DNA of 39,954 nt from the NCBI GenBank assembly GCA_002781365.1, contig PETN01000059.1:1-39954 (forward strand). Direction: 5' to 3'. The DNA is from Sulfurimonas sp. CG01_land_8_20_14_3_00_36_23 (GTDB lineage Bacteria; Campylobacterota; Campylobacteria; Campylobacterales; Sulfurimonadaceae). Numbering within the stretch: the stretch's first letter is position 1; every line of letters starts with the position of its first letter. The position numbers and the translations under genes were made by a program. Positions 1 to 8,500 of this stretch are shown here, one piece after another. The notes under the pieces were generated by a model that had not been told where the DNA came from, made no database searches, and saw only the letters and a program-made list of their open reading frames with translations.

Positions 1-68
1 CATAATTTATCTCCATAATTCGTATTATTTTAACTTTTTTGAAAATAAATCTTACTGAATTACTGTCT

Positions 69-302
69 TAGATTTTAGGGGCATTATACCTCTCTCCTTG
101 TGATATGTGCAGCGGAGCGGTGCTTTTATATGGCATCAAAAAAGTAGTTGTTGGAGAGAACAAAACATTTCAAGGACCTGAGGAGTATGTTCGTTCTCGT
201 GGTGTCGATGTCACTGTTGTTGATAATAGAGAGTGTTGTGAACTTATGAACTCTTTTATAAAAGCTTCCCCGCAGTTGTGGGATGAAGATATTGGAAAGT
301 AG
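69..302 (+). pseudogene. 5'-truncated cytosine deaminase (Fcy1-like) remnant
   Basis: The frame opens just after a TAG at 69-71 and runs to the stop at 300-302. It reads LYLSPCDMCSGAVLLYGI, then VVGEN, RG, VVDN and ends WDEDIGK. From memory this tracks the C-terminal half of yeast-type cytosine deaminase (PCDMC zinc motif, VVGEN, RG-V-VVD, W-EDIG ending). The catalytic H-A/G-E half that should lie 30-40 residues upstream is absent, and no such motif is visible in bases 1-70. Two residues also seem missing between LY and LSPC. An ATG at 105 could start a 65-residue ORF, but that would lose the first zinc cysteine (PC), so I read this as a gene remnant and not a small protein. The family deaminates cytosine to uracil with zinc. 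Confidence 0.72.
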
Positions 303-310
303 AAGTCTGT

Positions 311-321
311 TTCCACATGCC
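311..321 (+). repeat. Uptake-like word TTCCACATGCC, copy in intergenic DNA
   Basis: Exact copy, followed by AAAA, in the 46-bp spacer between the deaminase remnant and the end of the GGDEF/EAL gene. It is the only exact copy outside a coding region, so protein coding cannot explain it. Confidence 0.8.
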
Positions 322-348
322 AAAAGGATGAGCGTTTAAACCTCTCTT

Positions 349-2289
349 TTATAAAGGAAGTTGCTCTTGAGGTTCTGCTAGAAAGAAACCTTGCGTGCGG
401 TCTACTTGAAGCTCTTTTACTTTTATACTGACTGCTTCATTATGAACGAACTCAGCAACAGTCAGTATATTTAATTTTTTTGCAAAATTTACAATTGTTT
501 CAACAATAACCTGTGCGTTTGTGTCTGTTTCAAGATTTTTGATGAGTGAACCATCTATCTTTATGTAGTCAATATTGAGCTTAAGAAGATGCTCAAAGTT
601 TGAATATCCTGAACCAAAGTCATCTATGGCTATTCTACAGCCAAGGGCTTTCATCTCTTTTATAAAGTCGGAAATTTCTTCATAGTTTTCAATTCCCTCA
701 GATTCTAGAATCTCAAAAATAATTTTATGTGTAACATTGTACTCTTCAATAGTTTTTTTGATATACCTTGCTACATCACTGTTGAGAATATCTTCCACAG
801 AGAGATTCACTGAAAAATCACAATCAAGATGTTCAAAATAGTGGCAGCTTTTTTGAATCATTATTTTTGTGAGCTCATAATACAATCTGCTTTTTTTAGC
901 AATGCTCAAGAACTGAGAAGGAGAGACAATATTGTTCTCATCGTCAATAAGGCGGATTAAACATTCACAACTTACAATTTTTCCTGATTTGTTATCGAAA
1001 ATAGGTTGATAATAGGGGATAATCTTATCTAGATTAATGGCTGTTTTTAGCTTTTTAACCCACTCCATGTTATTTTTATACTGCCCTTCAACATTTAACT
1101 TTTCATCATAAAACTGATAGGATATCCCTTTCTTTTTAGCTGATTTGAGGGCGATATCCGCTTTTTCTAAAGCACCCTCTATCTGGTAAACACCGCCAAC
1201 CGTGATTCTTAGAGATATCTCATTTTTTTCATGAAAGAAAATCATCTTTTCTACATCAAAAATTAACTTTTGAGTCATCTCTATCAGTTCATCAAGCGGT
1301 GGCTTTTGCACAAAAAAGAGAGCAAACTCATCCCCTGAAAAGTGTTTTAGGATAATGTTTTCATCTTCAAGAAACATTTTTTTAAGTCTCATTGAAAATT
1401 TTATCAAGATTGTATCGCCTACTTTTTGCCCGAAAAAGTCGTTAATTTCTTTAAAGTCATCAATATTAATAATAATCAGGGCACCATCACTAAATGTGTT
1501 GATTTTCTTTAGCAGACTAAGCCTGTTTGGTAATCCTGTCAAGTTATTAGTATAGAGTTGTTTGCTTAGCTCTAGAGTCTTCTCAGCAACCCTCTCTTCA
1601 AGATAATGGTTAATATTTTGCTGGTTTTTTGAATAGTGTAGGATATTCTGCTGCATACTGTTGAGCGCAGTTGAAATCAGACCTATCTCATTGTGTGCTT
1701 CTGCAAAAGGTATATTTATCTCTTTATTTGGAGAGTAGTTCTTAAGGGAAGTGGCAATCTGTCTAAGTGGCAAGAGCAGACGTTTGATATAGAGCCCTAG
1801 GAGCAAGAAAAGAATAGAGAGAAACAAGAAGAGTGAAACAGTTAATTGTGTATATTTATTGGTTAACTCTTGATAGTTTTTACTCGAATAGGTAAGAATA
1901 ATTGTTCCAACCTTTTTTTTAGAGTTAGGTCGGAAAATATTTTTCTCAACTACAAAAGAGCTCTCAATACCATTTTCATACTCTTTAGATTTGATTTCAT
2001 TAATAGTCTTGCCATTTTTTAAAACTTTTAGCGCAAGGATGTTGGGATTTTCAATAAGTTGTAGAGCAATCATATCTGTTTTGCTACTCATATCGAGATA
2101 GATGTTGAGTGCTATCAAAGGTTCTATCGTTCTGACAATAATATTTGCTTTTTCAATTTCAATATTGTAAAAAGCCTCTTTATTTATTTTCTCAACAACA
2201 AGAAAAACAATCAGAATAATAAAAAAAGATACAAGAGTTACAGAGAGAACAATCCTAGATGAAAGCGAACCTGCAGCTTTATTTCTCAT
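349..2289 (-). CDS. Membrane GGDEF-EAL protein with HAMP (c-di-GMP turnover)
   Basis: Predicted inner-membrane sensor of about 646 residues. In order: TM1 (about 14-34), a periplasmic segment (about 35-148), TM2 (about 150-170), HAMP (about 171-222), GGDEF (about 245-400) and EAL (about 412-645). The GGDEF signature is SGDEF (first glycine replaced) and the EAL signature is ECL. The EAL catalytic set otherwise looks present: ExL glutamate, N in VNLS, E in EILES, DDFGSG, K in YIKID, and the AEFV glutamate. It could therefore be a phosphodiesterase with a weakened or regulatory cyclase domain. I prefer the second ATG (2289) because AGGA sits about 8 nt upstream of it but only 2 nt before the ATG at 2295. 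It follows the YfiR-like gene by about 60 nt on the same strand and is probably its cytoplasmic output partner. Confidence 0.93.
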   Translation of the reverse strand: MRNKAAGSLSSRIVLSVTLVSFFIILIVFLVVEKINKEAFYNIEIEKANIIVRTIEPLIALNIYLDMSSKTDMIALQLIENPNILALKVLKNGKTINEIKSKEYENGIESSFVVEKNIFRPNSKKKVGTIILTYSSKNYQELTNKYTQLTVSLFLFLSILFLLLGLYIKRLLLPLRQIATSLKNYSPNKEINIPFAEAHNEIGLISTALNSMQQNILHYSKNQQNINHYLEERVAEKTLELSKQLYTNNLTGLPNRLSLLKKINTFSDGALIIINIDDFKEINDFFGQKVGDTILIKFSMRLKKMFLEDENIILKHFSGDEFALFFVQKPPLDELIEMTQKLIFDVEKMIFFHEKNEISLRITVGGVYQIEGALEKADIALKSAKKKGISYQFYDEKLNVEGQYKNNMEWVKKLKTAINLDKIIPYYQPIFDNKSGKIVSCECLIRLIDDENNIVSPSQFLSIAKKSRLYYELTKIMIQKSCHYFEHLDCDFSVNLSVEDILNSDVARYIKKTIEEYNVTHKIIFEILESEGIENYEEISDFIKEMKALGCRIAIDDFGSGYSNFEHLLKLNIDYIKIDGSLIKNLETDTNAQVIVETIVNFAKKLNILTVAEFVHNEAVSIKVKELQVDRTQGFFLAEPQEQLPL

Positions 2290-2336
2290 ATCCATTTCCT
2301 ATAAAACTATTTATGCTTTTAATTTTATCATGAATA

Positions 2337-2359
2337 GGCTGAGGCGAAGTCTCTCAGCC
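2337..2359 (-). other. Hairpin between the yfiR-like and GGDEF/EAL genes
   Basis: Perfect 7-bp inverted repeat GGCTGAG / CTCAGCC with a 9-nt loop, overlapping the yfiR-like stop codon. No T-run follows on the minus strand, so it is more likely an mRNA processing, stability or attenuation element than a strong terminator. Confidence 0.4.
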
Positions 2360-2899
2360 ATTATCATTATCAATAAATTTTACTATTTGTAAAAGAGAAT
2401 CTAAAAAATCCACTTTTTGAGTATCTAAATTTTCTTTGTTAAGATAAAGCACTGTTGACTTTTCTAACAAGAGAGAGAAGAGGAGCCCCTGTTTCAAGTT
2501 CTCCAAATCGTATGAAAAAGCGACAACCCCTTTTTCTTTCACTATTTTTGCAACTTTTTGCATATTCATACTTGTGTTGAGTACGTAAATTGCAGAAGCT
2601 TGTGTCTCATTGGATAAATCAGAGAACTCGACAAGGCTGATTTTGTATTCATATTCATCGAAATGTCCATCATAGCTTTCATCTATAAACTTTCTTATAT
2701 CTAATGCTGTCTGATAATCATTTTTATCATAAACAATTGTATAGACTATTTTCCCATCTATAAGTTTGTTCGATAGCTTCTTATCTAAAAGTACAATCTT
2801 AGGAAAAATGGAAGCTTGCGCTTTTAATAGAACCTCATTGTAGTTATGCGCATAAAGTAAATTTGCAAGAGTCAAAATAAGAAAAATAATTTTTTTCAT
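2354..2899 (-). CDS. YfiR-like (DUF4154) periplasmic protein
   Basis: 181 residues with a clear signal peptide (MKKIIFLILTLANLLYA). The mature part has the YfiR/DUF4154 pattern of alternating strands and helices: a central segment ending in AIYVLNTS, then KGVVAFSYD, then STVLYLNKENL, then a C-terminal helix ending LLQIVKFI. YfiR is the periplasmic repressor of the diguanylate cyclase YfiN in Pseudomonas. The assignment rests on pattern, length and context; identity to YfiR is low by eye. A strong AAGGAG lies 6 nt before the ATG, inside the end of the TonB receptor gene, so the two are translationally close. It precedes a membrane GGDEF/EAL protein with a periplasmic segment, matching an outer membrane-periplasm-inner membrane relay. 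It could also be another small periplasmic protein. Confidence 0.7.
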   Translation of the reverse strand: MKKIIFLILTLANLLYAHNYNEVLLKAQASIFPKIVLLDKKLSNKLIDGKIVYTIVYDKNDYQTALDIRKFIDESYDGHFDEYEYKISLVEFSDLSNETQASAIYVLNTSMNMQKVAKIVKEKGVVAFSYDLENLKQGLLFSLLLEKSTVLYLNKENLDTQKVDFLDSLLQIVKFIDNDNG

Positions 2900-5056
2900 T
2901 TAAAACTCCTTCTTTAGAGCTATTAAAAAGTTTCTACGCTCTTGCTCATAATCTTGGGAATAAGTCTTTGGTGGAGATGGATAGGTGACTTTAGCATCAA
3001 AGATATTTTTGAGACTCAGCATTACAGTAAAATCATATCGCTTGTTCATGTAGCTCAACGCACTATCTAGAGTGGAGTAAGCTTCTACAGTGTTGCGTGT
3101 ATCTCCAGAGGCTCTCTCTTTGGAACTGACATATTTTGCAAGAGCGCTGAGAGAGAAGCTATCGTTTATACGGTAAATATAGTATCCTTTTGCGAGATGA
3201 TGTGAAACATTCGAAAGTGGTTCACTCACAGCCGCATCTTGTATTTGAGATCTCCCTCCCACATAAGAGTAGTTTAGATAGAACTGATCTTCATCGGAGA
3301 TATGTCCCTTATACTCAAACTCAAGACCATACAAATCTGTATCTAAAATATTTTTGTACTGAGGGTCTGTAGCGGAGTGATGTATCTGATTTTTATTGAG
3401 TAGATAAAAGAGGTTAGTTTGAAGATAGGTGTCTGATGAGTATTTTTTCACATAGGCAAGCTCAAATGCATCCACTTTCTCAGGTTCAAGAGTTGTATTG
3501 CCTACTCGTGAGTGATTGTTCATTGTGTACATCTCTTGCCATGAAGGGTTTCTGTGCGAACGGCTATAGATAGCTTTAAAAATATTGTTTGTATCTAGTT
3601 GATAGACCATGGAGACTCTCGGTTCAAAGCCTGCATCTTTATCAGATGTCTGTTCATAGTTAAAACCGTAAATAAAACCAAGGGAATCGTTCAGTTGATA
3701 CTCATCTTGAAGTGAGAAAATGAGCGTGTCACGCTTGGCATTTTTATCAAAAAATGGGTAGATGTCAGTGTAGTCTACTAATGCAGCATCGCCTGTTGCC
3801 CAGTTGGATAACTTTGAAACCATATCTACTGTTTCCTCTTTTACATAGCGATACCCAGTCGTGATAATATGCTTATTAAAACCCTTGTACTTAAGATAAG
3901 AGGATTGGTAGAGTGTCCTTTGCTGCGCCAAATGCTCACCATATATTCCATCGGTAAAAGTAACATTATTTTCTGTGTAATCCGTATCAAATTGAACCAT
4001 ATCTATGAAGTTTACGCCATCAGGACCCAGTTTGTCTTTGGAGTCAAAAGTATCATATTTGACCCCAGCTTTTATATCAACAGTGTAATTATTAATTTCT
4101 TTGTTGTAACCCAGCTCTAAATAGTAACTTGGCAGTTTTACTCTTCCGCCATTTTCGGGAAGTGCCAGGTTGATTCCGTAAGCATTTCCCTGGGTATGCT
4201 CAAGTATTCGTGCTTTAACAGAAAAATCTTTATAGTTTAGGTTAAGACCAAGGGAGTAGTCTTGAAGCCATACAGGAGCATCACCATTTCTTGATAGGTT
4301 GGTATTATCAAAACCAAAAGCACTCATAGAACCCTGCGAATATCCATCAGGACCTGCGGGTAGTTTTTTATTGTCTTCTTGATAGTAAAAATCTATAAAA
4401 ACCTTTAAATCGTCTGCTTTATAGGTTTTTACAAAGCCGCCCATTTTATAGTCGTATGAGCCATACTTAAACACCAGTTTGTCACTTGACTCAAAGCCGT
4501 CAAAATCTTCTGCGTAAGTGATAACATGTATGGAGCCTGCATAGGCATTGACTCCATCCGTTTTACTCCCAGGTCCACGCACAACTTCAACTCTTTTAAT
4601 CATCTCTATAGGTAGCCCAAGATATTCAGAGTAGGCATCAAAAAAAACATTGTTAACCAAAGTGCCGTCTATAAAAAGTTTGGATTGACCAAAGGCGAGT
4701 GAGTTTGAACCTCTAAAAATCGGTGTTTTTGTATTGACATTATCTGTTGCCATATCAACGCCTGGAACTAACAGAAGTGCTTCTTTTAGATTTGCCACAC
4801 CTAACTTTTCTAGTTCTTGACCTTGAAATACAGAGATAATATAAGGCTGATAAGCCTCATTTTGTTTTGTAACAGTTGCTACTTCTGTATAGTGTTGTAT
4901 ATCTGTAGAGATGGAAGCGAGTATATCATCCATTTTGGCTATTGGTTGGGCATATAAGCCAGTAGCGTTTATAACTAAAGATAAAACAACTGCCATGTAA
5001 GAGAGAGTTTGATTCACGCTTTTTTTCCTAAAATGAAATAAGTTCAGGGTTATCAA
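2900..5056 (-). CDS. TonB-dependent outer-membrane receptor
   Basis: About 718 residues: signal peptide (RKK then a hydrophobic stretch ending GLYAQ), plug domain at about 60-185 (VFQGQELEKLGVANLKEAL, VPGVD, FIDG, RVEVVRGPGS, AGSIHVITY), then a long beta-barrel ending in the aromatic C-terminus LIALKKEF. The ligand cannot be read from sequence. The receptor sits between a LuxI-like acyltransferase and a YfiR-like protein with a GGDEF/EAL partner, so a signalling role is as likely as nutrient import. Start: a TTG at 5056 gives a positively charged n-region and overlaps the upstream gene by 29 nt. A GTG at 5017 with AGGA upstream gives no overlap but loses the KK. I cannot decide between them. 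Confidence 0.9.
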   Translation of the reverse strand: MITLNLFHFRKKSVNQTLSYMAVVLSLVINATGLYAQPIAKMDDILASISTDIQHYTEVATVTKQNEAYQPYIISVFQGQELEKLGVANLKEALLLVPGVDMATDNVNTKTPIFRGSNSLAFGQSKLFIDGTLVNNVFFDAYSEYLGLPIEMIKRVEVVRGPGSKTDGVNAYAGSIHVITYAEDFDGFESSDKLVFKYGSYDYKMGGFVKTYKADDLKVFIDFYYQEDNKKLPAGPDGYSQGSMSAFGFDNTNLSRNGDAPVWLQDYSLGLNLNYKDFSVKARILEHTQGNAYGINLALPENGGRVKLPSYYLELGYNKEINNYTVDIKAGVKYDTFDSKDKLGPDGVNFIDMVQFDTDYTENNVTFTDGIYGEHLAQQRTLYQSSYLKYKGFNKHIITTGYRYVKEETVDMVSKLSNWATGDAALVDYTDIYPFFDKNAKRDTLIFSLQDEYQLNDSLGFIYGFNYEQTSDKDAGFEPRVSMVYQLDTNNIFKAIYSRSHRNPSWQEMYTMNNHSRVGNTTLEPEKVDAFELAYVKKYSSDTYLQTNLFYLLNKNQIHHSATDPQYKNILDTDLYGLEFEYKGHISDEDQFYLNYSYVGGRSQIQDAAVSEPLSNVSHHLAKGYYIYRINDSFSLSALAKYVSSKERASGDTRNTVEAYSTLDSALSYMNKRYDFTVMLSLKNIFDAKVTYPSPPKTYSQDYEQERRNFLIALKKEF

Positions 5057-5606
5057 TACCTAACTGCTTTGTGTATAAAATACATGGCAATCGCAAGCCC
5101 ATTTTGCCTTGCAACTGCTTTTCGCCTATTACTTCATAACGCATTTTATACATTTTGAGCAACCGTATAAAGTGAGCTTCAAGCGCACCATAGGAATACT
5201 CAATGTCTAGTGCAGTCATTCTATCATATAATAACTTTTTAAGTTCTTGTATGATGACTTTTGTACTCCTAAGGTTTCTATGTTTCGCATCTATAAATAT
5301 TCTTGAAATCTCTCCAAGGTGCTCTCTCTCAAACATACTACGATCAAATATCATCCCATTTTCTGTTGGATATCCATGTGGAGAGTTGTGTATAAGTCTT
5401 ACAGTTGCACAGATATTGTTCTTCTCATCAATCGCGGCAAAATGCACAGAAAATGGGTCATAGATGTCCCTCTCTTTGTAGTTTAAAAAAGATGTCTCAC
5501 GAAAATAGTCTTTATATACTGGAGTATCTCGAATTACGTTGTATCTAAATGCAAAAACTTTCTCTAGCATCTCACCATCTTTAACTTCAAAAAATGAAAA
5601 ATTCAT
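5028..5606 (-). CDS. LuxI/GNAT-like N-acyltransferase
   Basis: 192 residues, of the acyl-homoserine-lactone-synthase-like GNAT superfamily (the group that includes PEP-CTERM-associated acyltransferases). The family order is visible: FRYNVIRD near the N-terminus (the LuxI Arg/Phe helix), ERDIYDPFSVHFAAID (D-x-x-D region), an arginine strand ICATVRLIH, and EISRIFID (like the LuxI E-S-R strand). Such enzymes transfer acyl groups from acyl-ACP or CoA to an amine. No lactone-forming specificity can be inferred, and no luxR-type regulator lies alongside. The start is set at 5606 because AAGGAG lies 5 nt upstream; the longer ORF start at 5633 lacks this. It is first in a same-strand set with the TonB receptor, YfiR-like protein and GGDEF/EAL protein, which suggests it modifies something those proteins sense or handle. 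Confidence 0.75.
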   Translation of the reverse strand: MNFSFFEVKDGEMLEKVFAFRYNVIRDTPVYKDYFRETSFLNYKERDIYDPFSVHFAAIDEKNNICATVRLIHNSPHGYPTENGMIFDRSMFEREHLGEISRIFIDAKHRNLRSTKVIIQELKKLLYDRMTALDIEYSYGALEAHFIRLLKMYKMRYEVIGEKQLQGKMGLRLPCILYTKQLGIDNPELISF

Positions 5607-5642
5607 CTTATCTCCTTCGAAATCTTTTAGCACAAATAGATT

Positions 5643-5653
5643 GCCATGTGGAA
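5643..5653 (-). repeat. One-mismatch copy of the TTCCACATGCC word
   Basis: GCCATGTGGAA differs from GGCATGTGGAA at one base. It lies in the 120-bp spacer between the acyltransferase start and the AEC transporter stop, so it is outside coding sequence. Apart from this I see nothing in that AT-rich spacer. Confidence 0.5.
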
Positions 5654-5726
5654 ATAGAAATTCTTAATGCATTATAGTGTTTTTCTTAAAAAATAAATTT
5701 ATATTTGCAGTTTGTATGTAGTTTGT

Positions 5727-6626
5727 TTAATTTATAAAATAATAAAGAAAGGCACTCGAGCCAAAAGAGAAGATGATGCCATACCCTACAATCGCCGAAG
5801 CAAGACGAGGAGCTAGCCCTGCCATAGAAGCCACAGCACCTGCAGTTATCATCGGTGCCATTCCCGCTTCCATGATGGAAACTTGTGCTGCCATGTTGTT
5901 CCACTCAAAGATTCCACATGCCAAAATTGCAACGGCAGGAGCGAGAATGAGTTTGATAAATATTGCAACCGAAAAGGGTTTTATCTCCTCTTTTGGAAGA
6001 AAAAGTTTGAGTTGCAGTCCAGCTGCCACAAGTGCGAGAGGAATTACTGTTGAAGAGAGAGCGTGAAGGGTGTATTCAACTGTCGATGGGTAACTATTTC
6101 CAAGAAATAAAAATGCAAGAGCAAGTGCCATGAACGGGGGAAAAATTAAAACTTTTTTGAGCATTTGTGAGGGAACAATTTTTCCGCTGTGCGAGTAGTA
6201 AACCACTACAAAAGTTCCGTAAGTTCCAAGCGCAATTGCAGTTCCAAGCTGGTCGTACATCATCAAGTAAGCAAGAGAATCTCCGCCTAAATACGCCGTA
6301 ATCATAGGAATGCCCACAAACGAACTGTTGGTTAAAACTGCAACAAGCATCAAAGCACCCTCAACCTTTTTAGGAAAGTGCATCAGCCTTGAAAACGCAA
6401 GCACCAAAAGCGCCGAAGCAATCATCACAACCCAAGCAACAAAAGGGGGAATAAACATCTCCATCGAAAATGTGAGCTTCGGAATTTCGAGTAAAATGAG
6501 TGCAGGAAGTGAGATATAAATCACAAAACGGTTCAGAGTAAGAGGCATATCTTCCGAAAATATTTTAAATTTTTGAAGGATATAACCGAGTGTGAAAGTA
6601 AAGGCTATGAGAAAAAAGTTGTCCAT
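5727..6626 (-). CDS. AEC-family permease (auxin efflux carrier-like)
   Basis: 299 residues with about ten hydrophobic segments in the two-times-five arrangement of the AEC/BASS fold. Visible family features are the opening FTLGYILQK, the first-repeat segment VLTNSSFVGIPM, and the second-repeat IMEAGMAPMITAGAVA followed by GLAPRLASAIVGYGIIFSF. Bacterial AEC proteins export or exchange small organic acids; the substrate here is unknown. Length is normal (about 300-320). It is on the same strand as asnB, 65 bp downstream of it. It carries one exact WTCCACATGCC word (5912-5922), read in frame as Ala-Cys-Gly-Ile. Confidence 0.9.
   Translation of the reverse strand: MDNFFLIAFTFTLGYILQKFKIFSEDMPLTLNRFVIYISLPALILLEIPKLTFSMEMFIPPFVAWVVMIASALLVLAFSRLMHFPKKVEGALMLVAVLTNSSFVGIPMITAYLGGDSLAYLMMYDQLGTAIALGTYGTFVVVYYSHSGKIVPSQMLKKVLIFPPFMALALAFLFLGNSYPSTVEYTLHALSSTVIPLALVAAGLQLKLFLPKEEIKPFSVAIFIKLILAPAVAILACGIFEWNNMAAQVSIMEAGMAPMITAGAVASMAGLAPRLASAIVGYGIIFSFGSSAFLYYFIN
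5912..5922 (+). repeat. TTCCACATGCC word inside the AEC gene
   Basis: Exact copy flanked by AAAA. The host gene reads the complement as GCA TGT GGA (Ala-Cys-Gly). Confidence 0.8.
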
Positions 6627-6691
6627 GGTTTCCGTGCTTAAAAAAGTTGTTGCATTTTAACTAAAGTTAGATAAATCCACATACCGTAAAA

Positions 6692-8500
6692 CTACAACAT
6701 CCACTTCTTCAACCAAACGCTCAAAACATAAAGCCCCCAGACATGCTGTTTGAAACTTCCTTTTGAAGCTGTTGATATGTACTCATCGAGTTCTTTTTCT
6801 TTGAACATTCCCGTCTGTGTATTGACCTCTTTGATGAGGTTGATTTGTTTAGAGTTTATGAGGTACTCCATGTAGGGGTTTGAGAACCCTTTTTTCTTGC
6901 GTTTTAAAATCTTCTCATCGAGTTTGTCTTTCATTATCTCTTTTAAAAGTGACTTCGTTACTCCATCTTCATAGCGGAGTTTTGGGTCTATGCTGAAGAT
7001 TCCACATGCCAAGTTGTGGTCTAAAAATGGGGTGCGTGACTCAACGCCATGTGCCATACTCACACGGTCGAGTTTGGTTAGAAAATGCTCGGCTTGAAAG
7101 AGGTTTAAGTCAATGTAACTGTACCAGATGCTCTCATCAGAGTGCGCCGAACTCTCGTAAGCGTCACGGTAGGGTTTGAGGTATTGGAGCGATTCGTTGT
7201 CTCTTACATTTCTACGCATGAGGTTGTTTTTTTGCAGGTCAGTAAACTTGTCGCCCGAGGTGCGAAACAAAAGTGTATCATCAAAAATGCGCTTGTACCA
7301 CTCCCATTCACGGTTCATGGAGAAGTTTGCACGGAAGTATTTTTTGAGCCAGTTTTTGTGTGTCAGCTGTGAAGCTTTTTGTATGTCAAGATACTCGAAA
7401 TATTGTCTGTAGCCAAGAAAGAGTTCGTCGCTTCCTTCGCCACTCATGACCACTTTGTAGCCATCTTTTTTGATTTGTTCAAATAGTAGAAAGAGTGGAA
7501 CCGCCGCGGGGTCGTTTAGCGGTTCATCAAGAGTATCAAAAACATTTCCACATGCCGAGATAAAATCATCTTGCGTGATTTCAACCTGCGTGTTGTTTAG
7601 CCCTAAAAACTCTGCACTCTCTTTTGCATTTTGGCGTTCGTCATATTTGGCAAACTCTTTGTAGCCGAGCGTGTAGGTGTGAAGACTCATACCTTTTTTT
7701 TGTGCGTAGTAGTTTAGAGTGGCGCTGTCGATTCCGCCTGAGAGAAGTGAAGCCATAGGGACATCTGCATCGAGTCTTATGTTCATAGACTCTTCGAGCA
7801 GATTTTCCAGCATGTGGATAGCTTCATCTCTATCGGTTATGATATTTGGTTTTGTGTCTAGCAAATCAAAATATCTTTTTATTTCCACATGGCGATTTTC
7901 AAATTTCAAGTACTCGCCAGCCGCCAGCTTTTTGATGCCTCTAAAAAAAGTGTGCGGTGGCGTGGGCGCTAAAAAGGAGAGGTAACTCATAAGCGCGTCG
8001 TCGTTTAGCTCTACTTTGTTTAGAAATGGAGTGAGTCCTTTGATCTCCGAAGCAAAATAAAAGGAGCCATTTTGCTCCAAGTAAAAGAGCGGTTTTTTGC
8101 CAAGCCTATCACGAAACAGATAAAGCGTCTCGCCATCAAGCAGAGCAATGGCAAACATTCCGCGCAGATGGTTTACAAAATCCACGCCCCATTTGAGATA
8201 CGCCGCGAGAATCACTTCGCCGTCACTCTGGGTTTTAAACTCAAATCCACATGCCAACTCTTGCTTCAACGCTTTGAAGTTGTAAATCTCTCCGTTAAAG
8301 GAGAGCAGGAGTTTTTCGTGCTTTATCGGCTGATGGGAACGCTCATTGATATCTAAGATACTAAGCCTTTGATGGGCGAAAAAGAGATTTTCTCTTTGCG
8401 TGATGCCGCAGTTGTCGGGTCCTCTGTGGGAGAGTTTTGATAAAGCGGATTTCGCTTGCTTCTCATCGTATTCGCCGATGATTCCAAAAATGCCACACAT
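6692..8500 (-). CDS. asnB: Asparagine synthase (glutamine-hydrolysing)
   Basis: 602 residues, the normal length. The N-terminal glutaminase domain starts MCGIFGIIG with nucleophile Cys2, followed by SHRGPD, HQRLSI and FNGEIYN. The C-terminal synthetase domain has the PP-loop SGGIDSAT and the SGEGSDELFLGY segment. The reaction makes asparagine (or another amide) from aspartate, ATP and glutamine. It starts with a one-base TAATG overlap at the stop of the methyltransferase at 8500-9072, so the two are coupled. AsnB paralogues beside small methyltransferases and surface-sugar genes often amidate sugar acids, so general asparagine supply is not certain. It contains three exact and two one-mismatch copies of the WTCCACATGCC word, read in more than one frame. 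Confidence 0.95.
   Translation of the reverse strand: MCGIFGIIGEYDEKQAKSALSKLSHRGPDNCGITQRENLFFAHQRLSILDINERSHQPIKHEKLLLSFNGEIYNFKALKQELACGFEFKTQSDGEVILAAYLKWGVDFVNHLRGMFAIALLDGETLYLFRDRLGKKPLFYLEQNGSFYFASEIKGLTPFLNKVELNDDALMSYLSFLAPTPPHTFFRGIKKLAAGEYLKFENRHVEIKRYFDLLDTKPNIITDRDEAIHMLENLLEESMNIRLDADVPMASLLSGGIDSATLNYYAQKKGMSLHTYTLGYKEFAKYDERQNAKESAEFLGLNNTQVEITQDDFISACGNVFDTLDEPLNDPAAVPLFLLFEQIKKDGYKVVMSGEGSDELFLGYRQYFEYLDIQKASQLTHKNWLKKYFRANFSMNREWEWYKRIFDDTLLFRTSGDKFTDLQKNNLMRRNVRDNESLQYLKPYRDAYESSAHSDESIWYSYIDLNLFQAEHFLTKLDRVSMAHGVESRTPFLDHNLACGIFSIDPKLRYEDGVTKSLLKEIMKDKLDEKILKRKKKGFSNPYMEYLINSKQINLIKEVNTQTGMFKEKELDEYISTASKGSFKQHVWGLYVLSVWLKKWML
7000..7010 (+). repeat. TTCCACATGCC word in asnB (copy 1)
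   Basis: Exact copy with AAG after it. The gene reads it as Ala-Cys-Gly-Ile. Confidence 0.8.
7546..7556 (+). repeat. TTCCACATGCC word in asnB (copy 2)
   Basis: Exact copy followed by GAG; the gene reads Ala-Cys-Gly-Asn. One-mismatch copies lie at 7809-7819 (AGCATGTGGAT) and 7883-7893 (TTCCACATGGC, read Arg-His-Val-Glu). Confidence 0.8.
8245..8255 (+). repeat. ATCCACATGCC word in asnB (copy 3)
   Basis: Exact copy of the A-form of the WTCCACATGCC word, followed by AAC; the gene reads Ala-Cys-Gly-Phe. Confidence 0.78.

Noticed and set aside
105-302. A free-standing 65-residue gene starting at ATG 105.
   Set aside because: The same frame upstream encodes LYLSPCD, part of the deaminase zinc motif, so the ATG is internal to a remnant gene.
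5028-5606. A true AHL quorum-sensing synthase (luxI).
   Set aside because: Only superfamily-level features are visible and no luxR-type gene is nearby; I call it LuxI/GNAT-like only.
5773-6066. Open frames antisense to the AEC gene.
   Set aside because: Low-complexity, Ala-rich mirror of the transporter; no ribosome site; the sense gene is convincing.
6310-8356. Several 60-95-codon plus-strand frames opposite the AEC gene and asnB.
   Set aside because: Each is a shadow of a fully supported gene.
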